64,000 bases of DNA from JAZMZS01 sp045120955. GTDB taxonomy: Bacteria; Bacillota; Clostridia; Oscillospirales; CAG-272. The notes beneath the pieces are model-generated. The model did no database searches. It saw nothing but the letters and a program-made list of their open reading frames with translations, and was not told the DNA's origin. Below are positions 35,026 to 45,000 of the stretch, piece after piece. A program made the translations under genes and the position numbers. Every line of letters starts with the position of its first letter. Position 1 is the first letter of the stretch. The stretch covers positions 1 through 64,000 of the forward strand of contig JBGVFH010000071.1 in NCBI GenBank assembly GCA_045120955.1. The letters run 5' to 3'.

Positions 35026-35274
35026 ATGAACAGCAAGACAGAAGATATGAGCTTTGAGGCGGCACTTGCGAGACTTGAGAGTATAGTTCGTATGCTTGAG
35101 AGCGGTAACGCTCCGCTCGATGAGTCGCTTTCGGTTTTCGAAGAAGGTATAAGCCTTGTTAAAATGTGCAACGAAAAGCTTGAGGCGGCAGAGCAGAAGA
35201 TAAAGATACTGACAAAGGGCGAGGGCGTGGAGCTTGTCGAAGAGGATTTTAAGCCTGCCGATATAAAAGGATAA
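35026..35274 (+). CDS. xseB: Exodeoxyribonuclease VII small subunit
   Basis: 82 residues with the XseB helical hairpin: SFEAALARLESIVRMLESG, then PLDESLSVFEEGISLVKMCNEKL. It binds the large subunit's coiled coil. GGAG lies before the ATG. The gene lies 18 nt after xseA and 24 nt before ispA. Confidence 0.95.
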   Translation: MNSKTEDMSFEAALARLESIVRMLESGNAPLDESLSVFEEGISLVKMCNEKLEAAEQKIKILTKGEGVELVEEDFKPADIKG

Positions 35275-35298
35275 CTGTTTTTCTTTGGAGAGTACGGT

Positions 35299-36189
35299 AT
35301 GACGGTACACACGGATAATATTGAAAAATACATAAAAGAAAGCGCCCGTGAAACGGAGACAGCCCTTGCGCAATGTTTTGAAAATTCGGATGAGGATATT
35401 GCTTCGCTGTATGATGCCATGGCTTATTCAACTCTCGGCGCAGGGAAAAGGATAAGGGCGTTTTTGGTGCTTGAGTTTTGTCGTATTTTCGGCGGCGATA
35501 TCGAGACGGCAAAGACGTTTGCCTGCGCACTTGAGATGATACACGCATTTTCTCTCATTCATGACGACCTTCCGTGCATGGATAACGATGATATGAGAAG
35601 AGGAAAGCCCTCCTGCCACGTAAAATACGGCGAGGCGCAGGCTCTTATCGCTGGTGATGCTTTGCTTATACTTGCCTTTGAGACGGCTTGCTCGGCAAAC
35701 GCCGAGCCGAGAACCGTGCTCGAGGCTGTAAGGCTGCTTTCGGAAAATGCGGGAGCGAGGGGCATGTGCGGAGGTCAGATAATGGATATGCACGCAGAAA
35801 GCGTGCGTGTGCCGTATGAATATCTGAAAAAGCTGCAAAGCCTTAAAACAGGGGCACTTATCGAGGCGGCGGCAAGGCTCGGATGTATTGCCGCAGGTGC
35901 CGACGGTAAGGCGTGCGAGGATGCGGTGAAATACGCATCATGCATCGGCAGAGCTTTTCAGATAGTTGACGATATACTCGATGTCGAGGGGGACGAGGCG
36001 AGCCTCGGAAAGCCTGTCGGCAGCGACAGCGAGAGCAACAAGAGCACCTTTGTTACCGAGCTTGGTATCGAAGGCGCAAGAGCAGAGGCGAAGCGGCTGA
36101 GCGAAATGTCAAAGGAATATATCGTAAAATACAAGGGAGCGCAAAATCTGCTCGCTTTGTCGGATTGGCTGCTTGAAAGAAAAAATTAA
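35299..36189 (+). CDS. ispA: Polyprenyl (farnesyl/geranylgeranyl) diphosphate synthase
   Basis: 296 residues. The first Asp-rich motif DDLPCMDND is at 89-97, with HDD ahead of it, and the second is DDILD near 212-216. LGAGKRIRAFLVLE at 47-60 is the other hallmark. It condenses isopentenyl diphosphate with allylic diphosphates; residues before the first motif suggest the C15 farnesyl type, but product length is not certain. In the usual clostridial order dxs follows ispA; here tlyA does. Confidence 0.93.
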   Translation: MTVHTDNIEKYIKESARETETALAQCFENSDEDIASLYDAMAYSTLGAGKRIRAFLVLEFCRIFGGDIETAKTFACALEMIHAFSLIHDDLPCMDNDDMRRGKPSCHVKYGEAQALIAGDALLILAFETACSANAEPRTVLEAVRLLSENAGARGMCGGQIMDMHAESVRVPYEYLKKLQSLKTGALIEAAARLGCIAAGADGKACEDAVKYASCIGRAFQIVDDILDVEGDEASLGKPVGSDSESNKSTFVTELGIEGARAEAKRLSEMSKEYIVKYKGAQNLLALSDWLLERKN

Positions 36190-36215
36190 CGTATAAACGG
36201 GAAGCTTGGTTTTTA

Positions 36216-36995
36216 ATGAGACTTGACTTATATTTGCAGAGCAACGGTATGTGCCGAAGCCGTACAAAGGCAAAGGAGCATATATCCGAGGGCAGAGTAA
36301 AGGTAAACGGTACCGCCGTGACAAAGGCAGGCTATGAGGTGTGCGACGGTGATACCGTCGAATTTGACCGTCCCGAAAACGAGTATGTCGGACGAGGCGC
36401 TCATAAGCTCGAAGGAGCGTTAGATGCGTTTTCGGTTGACGTGTCGGGCAAGGCGTGTATAGACGTCGGAGCATCAACGGGAGGCTTTACTCAGATACTG
36501 CTCTCTCGGGGAGCTGAGTCTGTGACGGCTGTAGACTCGGGACGGGGACAGCTCGACCCCGTACTCAGAGAGGATAAGAGAGTAAGAAACGTTGAGGGAT
36601 GCAACGCACGTTATATGACACGGGACGAGGTCGGAGACGGGTATGCGCTGGCGGTAATGGATGTTTCGTTTATATCGCAGACGTATATTTTCCCCGCACT
36701 TTTCCCTTTGCTTTGTGAAGACGGTGTGCTCATCTCACTTGTAAAGCCGCAGTTCGAGCTTGACTCAAGGAGCGTGGGCAAGGGCGTTGTTAAAAACCCC
36801 GATATGCGCTACAAGGCGCTTTTGCGAGTGTACGAGTCGGTGCTCGTATTCGGCTATCATGTAAGTGACGTTGCCGTTTCCCCTATATGCGGAGGAGACG
36901 GGAATATCGAGTATTTGTTTTTGATAGAGCGAGGTGCCGAGCGTGATGCCGTCAGACAAAAGCTGAGGGTGCTTTCGAGCGGTAAAGGCATCTGA
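36216..36995 (+). CDS. tlyA: TlyA-type rRNA 2'-O-methyltransferase
   Basis: 259 residues. An N-terminal S4 RNA-binding domain (about 1-65, with RSRTKAKEHISEGRVKVNG) is joined to an FtsJ-like methyltransferase domain with the SAM motif DVGASTGGFTQ at 82-92 and VKPQFELD near 187. TlyA methylates cytidine ribose in 16S and/or 23S rRNA, and in mycobacteria this sets capreomycin sensitivity. The short family seen in firmicutes is often called a hemolysin-like protein, which is a misnomer. Confidence 0.93.
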   Translation: MRLDLYLQSNGMCRSRTKAKEHISEGRVKVNGTAVTKAGYEVCDGDTVEFDRPENEYVGRGAHKLEGALDAFSVDVSGKACIDVGASTGGFTQILLSRGAESVTAVDSGRGQLDPVLREDKRVRNVEGCNARYMTRDEVGDGYALAVMDVSFISQTYIFPALFPLLCEDGVLISLVKPQFELDSRSVGKGVVKNPDMRYKALLRVYESVLVFGYHVSDVAVSPICGGDGNIEYLFLIERGAERDAVRQKLRVLSSGKGI

Positions 36996-37029
36996 GGGAT
37001 ATATTCACATCAGCGTTCGGAGGTATGGT

Positions 37030-37914
37030 ATGGACTGTATTTCAAAAAAAGTAAAGACGGCGGTGCTCGTTACAAACACCGTCAAGGACAGAGAGCTTGA
37101 ACATTTTAAAAAAATATACGAGCTTATAAAAGACAACGGGGCTGTAGTGCGTGTCCCCATCCTTTATAAAGAAATGCTCGGAGAGCGGTTCGACGTGACA
37201 TTTTGCGAGGAGAGTCAGCTTTACCGAGAGGCAGATGCGGCGGTCGTTCTCGGAGGCGACGGAACTATACTAAAGGCGGCATCGGGAGCGATAGCTGAGG
37301 ACTGTCCGATTCTCGGAGTAAATCTCGGCAGAATAGGCTATATGGCTGAAATAGGCAAGGACGAGACAGAGCAGATCAAGCGTCTGTTTGAAGGAAGATA
37401 TAAGATAAGCGAGCGCATGACTCTTCATGTGAGTGTGGAGGACGGAGAAATGTGCCGTACTGTGTGCGAAAATGCCCTCAACGATGCGGTGCTTCGCCCT
37501 GCGAGCATGGGGCGTGTGCAGGCACTCAACGTTTATTCCGACGGCGTGCGTGTGTCCGAGCACAGGGGGGACGGACTTATAGTTTCGACGCCCACAGGCT
37601 CTACGGCATATTCGATGTCAGCGGGCGGTCCCGTGTTTGACCCGTCGCTTGAATGTATGTGTGTCACTCCTGTGTGTTCTCTTTCTCCTGCGGCAAGGCC
37701 GATCGTTTTTTCTGCTGAATGCGAGATAGAGATAGAAAATGCGGACGAAAATGCCGGCGGAGTGTTTCTCAGCTGCGATGGAAACGAGGGAATGATAGTT
37801 GACAAGCACGCACGGATAATAGTGCGCCGTGCACAAAAAAAGGCAAAGCTCATTTCAATGGGCAACGAGGAGTTTTTCAATGTGCTCAGAAAAAAAATAA
37901 TGAGCGCTATGTAA
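37030..37914 (+). CDS. nadK: NAD kinase
   Basis: 294 residues. The GGDGTIL phosphate loop is at 75-81, followed by LGVNLGRIGYMAEI. The second signature is STPTGSTAYSMSAGGP near 190. It phosphorylates NAD to NADP using ATP or polyphosphate. GGAGGT lies before the ATG. It sits 34 nt after tlyA and 18 nt before argR, the usual clostridial order. Confidence 0.96.
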   Translation: MDCISKKVKTAVLVTNTVKDRELEHFKKIYELIKDNGAVVRVPILYKEMLGERFDVTFCEESQLYREADAAVVLGGDGTILKAASGAIAEDCPILGVNLGRIGYMAEIGKDETEQIKRLFEGRYKISERMTLHVSVEDGEMCRTVCENALNDAVLRPASMGRVQALNVYSDGVRVSEHRGDGLIVSTPTGSTAYSMSAGGPVFDPSLECMCVTPVCSLSPAARPIVFSAECEIEIENADENAGGVFLSCDGNEGMIVDKHARIIVRRAQKKAKLISMGNEEFFNVLRKKIMSAM

Positions 37915-37932
37915 AAATAAGGAAGTAAAATT

Positions 37933-38385
37933 ATGAAAAAAACAAGGCAGAGCAAGATAGTCGAGCTGATAAGCTCATATGATATCGAAACGCAGGATGA
38001 GCTGATATGCAAGCTTTCGGAGCACGGCTACAAGGTCACTCAGGCGACGATATCCCGAGATATACGAGAGCTCAAGCTCACAAAGATATCAACGGGCAGC
38101 GGAGTGTATAAATATGTTATGCCCAAAGAGGATAAGGGCGGCAAGACGAAATTCAACAGTACCTTGACCGAGTCTATCACGCACGTTGACAGCGCACTCA
38201 ACCAAATAGTGCTCAAAACCTACCCCGGTATGGCGGTAGCTGTTGCGGTAGGAATAGACTCTATAAATATGCCCGAAATACTCGGGTGTGTTGCGGGGGA
38301 CGACACGATAATCGTGATATGCCGTACGGTCGAGTCGGCGGACAGCATTGCGGATAACATAAAGCATCTTATAAGAACGCTGTAA
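37933..38385 (+). CDS. argR: Arginine repressor ArgR
   Basis: 150 residues. The N-terminal winged helix contains TQATISRDIRELKLTKI, and the C-terminal arginine-binding trimerisation domain contains VAGDDTIIVICR. The family represses arginine synthesis and activates catabolism, binding ARG boxes with arginine as co-repressor. Its place in the tlyA-nadK-argR-recN block is conserved in firmicutes. No arginine genes are in the window. Confidence 0.95.
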   Translation: MKKTRQSKIVELISSYDIETQDELICKLSEHGYKVTQATISRDIRELKLTKISTGSGVYKYVMPKEDKGGKTKFNSTLTESITHVDSALNQIVLKTYPGMAVAVAVGIDSINMPEILGCVAGDDTIIVICRTVESADSIADNIKHLIRTL

Positions 38386-38411
38386 AAAGTATAAAGAAGG
38401 AGACGACGCTC

Positions 38412-40106
38412 ATGCTCTCTAATATTCATATTGAGAATATAGCCGTTATAAAGAATATTGATATAGAGTTCGGTCACGGCTTTTGCGCTATAACCGGTGA
38501 GACGGGAGCGGGAAAGACTGTCATCATGGACGCAATAAAGCTGCTTGTCGGGGCGAAGACCGACAGGGAGCTTATTCGGCACGGAGAGGAGCGTGCGCAG
38601 ATAAGCGGGCTTTTCTCGGATATCGGCGAAGATGTGCAGAGGACTCTTTGCGATATGGGATACGAGTGCGAGGACGGGGAGCTTCTTGTCAGCCGCACCA
38701 TAAGTGCCGACGGCAGGTCAAGCGTGAAAATAAACGGCAAGAGCGCAACGGCATCCATGCAGAGGAGCATTGTCGGCTCGCTGCTTGACTTTCACGGTCA
38801 GCACGACAATGTCACACTGCTTGATAAAAAAACGCATCTGCGTATGCTTGATGAGTATGCCGACACCGCCTCCGAGCTTGCTTCTTACAAGGAAAAGTAC
38901 GCAGAGTACACAGATGCAAAAAGGAAGCTCTCTTCATTTATTGAGCAGAGCAAGGATAAGCAGAGACAGCTTGAGCTTCTCACAGCTCAGATAAAGGACA
39001 TCTCAGCGGTAAAGCCAAAGGTAGGCGAGGAGCAAAAGCTTGAGGCGGAGAGACTGAGACTTTCTAATATAGAAAAGGTAAGAAAGCAGGCAGGCTTTGC
39101 CTACAGAGCGATATACGGCGGAGAGAAGGGAAACGCCTGTATGCTTATAGATAAGAGCATCGGTTCGTTATCTGCGCTCTCTGAGGCGGTGCCCGAGTTT
39201 GCTGAGCTTTCCGCAAGACTGCGCAATGTTTATTATGAGCTGGGAGATATAGCGGAGGCAATAGGCGAGTATGCCGATGACGGTGAAGACCCGACGGCGG
39301 CACTCGACAAAATCGAATCAAGGCTCGATGCTATACGAAAGCTAAAGAAAAAATACGGAGCGGATATAGAAGAGATACTTGCCTTTTACGAGAAAGCAAA
39401 GAAAAAGGCAGGCGAGTACGAAAACTCGGACTTGACCAAAGAGGAGCTTGAGCGTGATTACAATGCAAGGCTCGGGGAGCTTTCAGTCTTAGCTGAGGTG
39501 CTGAGTGAAAAGAGACGCCGTGCGGCAGAGCAGCTCTCGGAGGGCGTGTGCGAGGTGCTGTCTTTTCTTGATATGCCGAAGGTGCGCTTTGAGGCTCGTG
39601 TGAGCGAGCCCGATACAGGCAAAAAAAATAAGGAAAGCGCATATTCGCCCGACGGAGCGGACGATGTGGTGTTTTTGATGGCATTGTCCTCGGGCGAGCC
39701 GATGCTTGAGCTTTCAAACGCAAGCGGAGGAGAATTGGCACGTGTTATGCTTGCGCTGAAGAGCGTTCTTTGCCAAAGGTTCGGTGCTCAGACTGTTATA
39801 TACGATGAAATAGATGCAGGAGTCAGCGGTAGGACGGCGAGAAAAATAGGAATGAAACTAAAACAAAGCGCAAAAAATGCTCAGGTAATATGCGTCACAC
39901 ACTCGGCGCAGATAGCATCATTGGCGGATGTTCATTACAAAATATGCAAAAATACGAGCGACGGGCGCTTTGAGAGTGATATACGGGAGCTTGACAGAGA
40001 GGGCAGGATAGAGGAGCTGTCAAGAATACTCGGAGGTCTGAGCGTTACACAAGCGCAAAGGCAGGCGGCTGAGGATATGCTCAACGGCGAGAGCGGGCTT
40101 TTATAA
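38412..40106 (+). CDS. recN: DNA repair protein RecN
   Basis: 564 residues, SMC-like. Walker A GETGAGKT at 29-36 is followed by LLDFHGQHD near 120. A long coiled coil occupies about 145-370. The ABC signature region ASGGELARVMLALK follows, then Walker B (VIYDEIDAG) and CVTHSAQIAS. RecN acts early in double-strand-break repair by holding DNA ends. AAGGAG lies before the ATG. Confidence 0.96.
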   Translation: MLSNIHIENIAVIKNIDIEFGHGFCAITGETGAGKTVIMDAIKLLVGAKTDRELIRHGEERAQISGLFSDIGEDVQRTLCDMGYECEDGELLVSRTISADGRSSVKINGKSATASMQRSIVGSLLDFHGQHDNVTLLDKKTHLRMLDEYADTASELASYKEKYAEYTDAKRKLSSFIEQSKDKQRQLELLTAQIKDISAVKPKVGEEQKLEAERLRLSNIEKVRKQAGFAYRAIYGGEKGNACMLIDKSIGSLSALSEAVPEFAELSARLRNVYYELGDIAEAIGEYADDGEDPTAALDKIESRLDAIRKLKKKYGADIEEILAFYEKAKKKAGEYENSDLTKEELERDYNARLGELSVLAEVLSEKRRRAAEQLSEGVCEVLSFLDMPKVRFEARVSEPDTGKKNKESAYSPDGADDVVFLMALSSGEPMLELSNASGGELARVMLALKSVLCQRFGAQTVIYDEIDAGVSGRTARKIGMKLKQSAKNAQVICVTHSAQIASLADVHYKICKNTSDGRFESDIRELDREGRIEELSRILGGLSVTQAQRQAAEDMLNGESGLL

Positions 40107-40150
40107 AATGTTTAATATATAAAATTTATGATTATTAAGGAAAAAACGGT

Positions 40151-41077
40151 ATGAATTTTTCTTTTGATATACAGAGCTATTTGTCAAGGCTCAATGAATA
40201 TGAAGCTAAGACGATAAGATACATAGAAAATTGTCCGATGGCATCACTTACGACCTTCAAAATAGGCGGTCCGTGCGCAGTTGCCGTGTTCCCCGAAAAT
40301 GCAAGCGAGTTAATATATGCGGCAGAATGTGCACATGGAACCGGCGCAAAAGTGAAGGTCATCGGACGGGGGAGCAATCTTCTGTGTGCCGATGCGGGCT
40401 TTGACGGTATTGTTATCGTGTGCGACAACGCAGACAAGATCCGTGTCGAGGATGACATCATAGAGTGTGAGTGCGGGGCATCTCTTACCGCTGTTGCAAA
40501 CGAGGCGTGCGAGGCAGGGCTGTGCGGTGCGGAGTTTATGTACGGTATTCCCGGAAGCATCGGCGGCGGTGTGTTTATGAATGCGGGCGCTTACGGCGGA
40601 CAGATATCGGATGCGGTCATACGGGTGGAGTGCATGAATATAAACACCAAGCAAAGATTTGTACTGATGCGTGAGGAGCTTGATTTTTCCTACAGGCACA
40701 GCATTTTCACCGAGCATCCTGAGTATATCGTTTTGTCGGTGATGCTCAGACTCAGACACGGAGACAGAGACGGGATACAGGCAAAAATGCGTGATTATAT
40801 CACCAGACGCAGAGAAAAACAGCCGCTTGAATATCCGAGCGCAGGCAGTACCTTCAAAAGATGCGAGGGCTACTATACCTCTCAGCTTATAGACGAGGCG
40901 GGACTCAAGGGACTCAGCGTCGGCGGTGCCGCAGTATCCGAAAAGCATGCAGGCTTCGTTATAAACCGTGGCGGCGCTACCGCATCGGATGTTCTTGCGC
41001 TTGTTGATAAAATAAAAAAAGAGATATACTCAAAATACAACGTACAAATAGAATGTGAGGTAGAGTATATTGACTGA
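40151..41077 (+). CDS. murB: UDP-N-acetylenolpyruvoylglucosamine reductase
   Basis: 308 residues. FAD-binding GRGSNLL is near 73-79 and PGSIGGGVFMNAGAYGG near 135-151. The catalytic Ser sits in PSAGSTFKR, as in type IIb MurB. It makes UDP-N-acetylmuramate for peptidoglycan. Its last codons overlap the whiA start by 8 nt. In most Clostridia rapZ and yvcK lie between these two genes; they are absent here. Confidence 0.96.
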   Translation: MNFSFDIQSYLSRLNEYEAKTIRYIENCPMASLTTFKIGGPCAVAVFPENASELIYAAECAHGTGAKVKVIGRGSNLLCADAGFDGIVIVCDNADKIRVEDDIIECECGASLTAVANEACEAGLCGAEFMYGIPGSIGGGVFMNAGAYGGQISDAVIRVECMNINTKQRFVLMREELDFSYRHSIFTEHPEYIVLSVMLRLRHGDRDGIQAKMRDYITRRREKQPLEYPSAGSTFKRCEGYYTSQLIDEAGLKGLSVGGAAVSEKHAGFVINRGGATASDVLALVDKIKKEIYSKYNVQIECEVEYID

Positions 41078-41966
41078 CAGAGAGCCTTCATTTACCGAGA
41101 GAGCGATATGCGAGGCTGTAGGTATTACAAGAAAAAATCTCTGTTGCGGCAGAGCGTTTGCCTTTGGCTTTATACTCGGAGCGGGGGAGCAAAGGGATAA
41201 GGACAATATATTTCTCAGAGCAAAGACGGCAGAGCTGTCAGAGTATCTGCAAAAGCTTGTGAGGGTGCAGTTCGGGCGTGAGGCTGTAGTGCGGTGCGTG
41301 AGCCAAAAGACGGGTACATACGAGCTGTCGTTTATATCTTCCCGAGCTGCCGATATGATAAACGACGCCGAAACGGCATACGAAAAAACGATGAAATGCT
41401 CGGGGTGTTCAGGCAGCTTTCTATGCGGACTTTTTTGTGCGTGCGCAAGCATAAGCGACCCCAAGAGCGGATATTATCTGTCGCTGAGAATACCTCCCGA
41501 ATACAAGGATACGGTCAGCCGCACGCTTGTGGAAGCAGACATCTCTGCTTCTTACAGAGAGAGCGGGAAAAAAGGTGTCTTTTATATGCGTGCAAGCGGC
41601 ATAATTGAGGATTTTTTGGCTGTGTGCGGAATGCAAAAGCTTCTTTTTGACTTTATGAACTGCAAAATAGAGAAGGAGATACGCAACAACGCAAACAGAA
41701 GCTCGAATATAGAATACAACAATATACAAAAAAGTGTCGGAGCGGCAAAGAAGTACATAGAGGCTATAGATTGGCTGAGGGAAAATGACAGACTCACGGG
41801 ACTTGACTCGGAACTTCATGAGGCGGCAAGACTGCGTGCCGAAAATCCCGAGTGCTCGCTGAGCACCCTCGGAGCAATGATGACACCTCCCGTGTCAAAG
41901 TCGGGGGTACTTCACAGACTCAACCGTATTTATGACATATATATCCGTGCTCTGAAAAAGGACTGA
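41070..41966 (+). CDS. whiA: WhiA, LAGLIDADG-like DNA-binding regulator
   Basis: 298 residues starting with TTG at 41070, overlapping the murB stop, with GTGAGG upstream. The N-terminal homing-endonuclease-like domain (about 1-200) is followed by a C-terminal helix-turn-helix with RLRAENPECSLSTLGAMMTPPVSKSGVLHRL. In Bacillus WhiA influences cell division and chromosome segregation; in actinobacteria it controls sporulation. The N-terminal domain lacks endonuclease catalytic residues in all family members. Confidence 0.93.
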   Translation: MTDREPSFTERAICEAVGITRKNLCCGRAFAFGFILGAGEQRDKDNIFLRAKTAELSEYLQKLVRVQFGREAVVRCVSQKTGTYELSFISSRAADMINDAETAYEKTMKCSGCSGSFLCGLFCACASISDPKSGYYLSLRIPPEYKDTVSRTLVEADISASYRESGKKGVFYMRASGIIEDFLAVCGMQKLLFDFMNCKIEKEIRNNANRSSNIEYNNIQKSVGAAKKYIEAIDWLRENDRLTGLDSELHEAARLRAENPECSLSTLGAMMTPPVSKSGVLHRLNRIYDIYIRALKKD

Positions 41967-42038
41967 CGGAGCGGATAAAACAGAAATTAGCTTCGGTACG
42001 GGACAGGATAGATGATCTAAAGGAAAGGGGAAAAGCGT

Positions 42039-45000
42039 ATGGGCGATTTTGTACATTTGCATTTGCACAGCGAATACAGTCTGCTTGACGGAGCGTGCCG
42101 TATCAGCGACATACCGAAAGCCGCAAAGGCGGCAGGACACAGCGCCGTTGCCATAACAGATCACGGAAATCTGTTCGGTGCATATGCTTTTTACCTATCC
42201 TGCAAAGCAGAAGGGATAAAGCCTATAATCGGATGCGAGGTGTATGTTGCGCCTCGTTCGATGAAGGACAGAGAGGGCAGAAAGGATGCAAGCGCAAACC
42301 ATCTTGTTCTTCTGTGCAAAAACGAGGTTGGATATAAAAACCTGATAAAGCTTGTTTCGCAGTCGTACATTGACGGCTTTTATTCAAAGCCGAGAATAGA
42401 CACGGAGCTGTTAAGAGAACATACAGAGGGGCTTGTGTGTCTCTCTGCCTGCCTTGCGGGATATATCCCGAGGCAGATATTGGCGGGCAATTTTGAAGGG
42501 GCGGTCGAGTATGCACAGATGCTTGACGGTATGTTCGGTCACGGCAACTTTTTTCTTGAGGTTCAGGATCATTTTCTGCCCGATGACCGCACCGTCTGCG
42601 GCTCGCTGCTTGAAATTTCCAGACGCACGGGCATTGAGCTTGTTGCGACAAACGATGTGCACTATCTAAAAAAAGAGGACTCGTTCAATCAGGCGGTGCT
42701 GATGTGTATTCAGACGGCAAACGTGATAACGGACGGCAGACCCATAGGCTTTGAGACGGACGAGTTTTACTACAAGAGCACGGACGAGATGCGTGAGCTG
42801 TTCGCCTTATATCCGAGGGCGTGTGAGAACACGGTCAAAATAGCGGAGATGTGCGATTTCTCCTTTGAAGAGGATAAGCTGTTTTTGCCGAAATTCCCGA
42901 CAGAGAACGGGCAGAGCACATCGGATATTTTGCGACGGTGTGCGTTTGAGGGGTTTGAGAGAAGAATTGCAAACTCACAGATAAGCTTTGACAAGCACTC
43001 AAAAGAGGAATATATCAGCCGTGCGGAGTATGAGCTTGAGATAATAGACAAGATGGGCTTTTCCGACTATTATCTTATAGTTGCAGACTACGTCGGATAT
43101 GCAAAGAAAAAGGGAATTCCCGTAGGTCCGGGAAGAGGCTCGGGAGCGGGCAGTATAGTTGCGTTTTTTGTAGGGATAACGGATGTTGATTCTATAAAGT
43201 TCGATCTGCTCTTTGAGAGATTTCTCAATCCCGAGAGAGTGAGTATGCCCGACTTTGACGTTGATTTTTGCTACAACAGACGTGATGAAGTAATAGAATA
43301 TGTAAAGGAGCGCTACGGAAAAGAGCGTGTTGCTCAGATAATCACCTTCGGCACCATGGCGGCAAGGGCAGCGATAAGAGATGTCGGAAGAGCGCTGGGG
43401 ATGAGCTATTCGGCGGTAGACGCTGTTGCAAAGTCGGTACCGAAGGGGCTTGATGTTACTCTTGCGGACGCCATGAAGACAAAGCGGTTTCGTGAGATAT
43501 ACGAAAGCGGCGAGTCGGAGAAAAAGCTCATTGACATAGCAATGGCACTCGAAGGTATGCCGCGCAACGCATCCACCCATGCGGCAGGCGTGGTCATTAC
43601 CGACCGACCTGTCAGCGACTATGTGCCGCTTGCACGAAACGGTGAGACAGTCGTTACACAGTTTGACATGAACACGGTGGCGAAGCTCGGACTTGTAAAG
43701 TTTGATTTTCTCGCACTTCGCTACCTTACAATAATACACGAGGCGGAGCGGCAGATTTCTGAGAGTACGGGTGAGCCGTTTGATATAAGCTGTATACCGC
43801 TCGACGATAAAAAGACCTTTAAGCTGATATCTGGCGGAAACACAAACGGTATCTTTCAGCTTGAAAGCGGGGGTATGCGACAGGTCCTTACTCAGCTAAA
43901 GCCCTCGTCTATCGACGATATCATAGCTACGATAGCGCTTTACCGTCCGGGACCGATGGACTCCATTCCAAGATATATAGAGCGTCGGCACGGCAGAGAG
44001 CTGCCGACATATCTGCATCCCTCACTCGAAGAGATACTGTCCGGTACTTACGGATGTATAGTGTATCAGGAGCAGGTCATGCAGATAGTTCGAAAGCTCG
44101 GCGGCTTTAGCTTCGGTCATGCGGACCTTGTCCGCCGTGCCATGTCGAAGAAAAAGGCAGAGGCAATGGAAGCGGAGCGAGGAGAGTTTGTGCGAGGATG
44201 TGAGCAGAACGGAATTACGGCAGACACCGCAAATGCGCTGTTTGACGAAATGGCATCCTTTGCATCCTACGCTTTTAACAAAAGTCATGCCGCAGCGTAT
44301 GCCGTTATATCCTACAGAACGGCATATCTCAAAGCTCACTATACAAAATATTATATGGCGGCGCTCCTCTCAAGTGTGCTCGGCAACTTTGAAAAGACTG
44401 CCGAATATATCGGAGAAAGTGCAAAATTCGGCATAAAGGTGCTTGCCCCGAATATAAATGAAAGTAAAGTTGATTTTGCGGTAGTGGGGAATAACATTCG
44501 TTTTGGGTTGCTTGCGCTCAAGAATGTGGGGCAACAGTTCATTGAAAAGATCATTTATGAGCGAAACAGAGGCAGATTTGAGTCCTTTGAGGATTTTTTA
44601 CGCCGAATGCAGCAAAGTCCTCAGTTCAACAAAAGACAGATAGAATCGCTGATAAAGAGCGGTGCGTTTGACGGATTGGGGGCAAAGAGGAGCCAGCTGT
44701 ATGCAACTTATGAAAAACAGATGGACGCACTAAGCGAACGCGGCAGAAGCGAGGTTGCGGGGCAGATAGATATGTTCAGCGCATTTGAAGAGGACCTTGA
44801 GCGAAAGGGCTTTGAGTATCCGGAAATGCCCGAATATTCGGCAAAGCAGCTGCTTATGCTTGAAAAGGAGTCGAGCGGTATGTATTTTTCGGGGCATATG
44901 CTCGATGACTATAAGCTCGCTCTGTCCGAGATACGCACAAATACGTCAACCGAGATACTTTCAGCCGCCGACAGCGAAGATGCCGATGTCGTCTCTCCCG

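Noticed and set aside
34144..35373. Minus-strand frame of 409 codons
   Set aside because: It is antisense to xseA, xseB and the start of ispA, which are certain. It has no recognisable domain.
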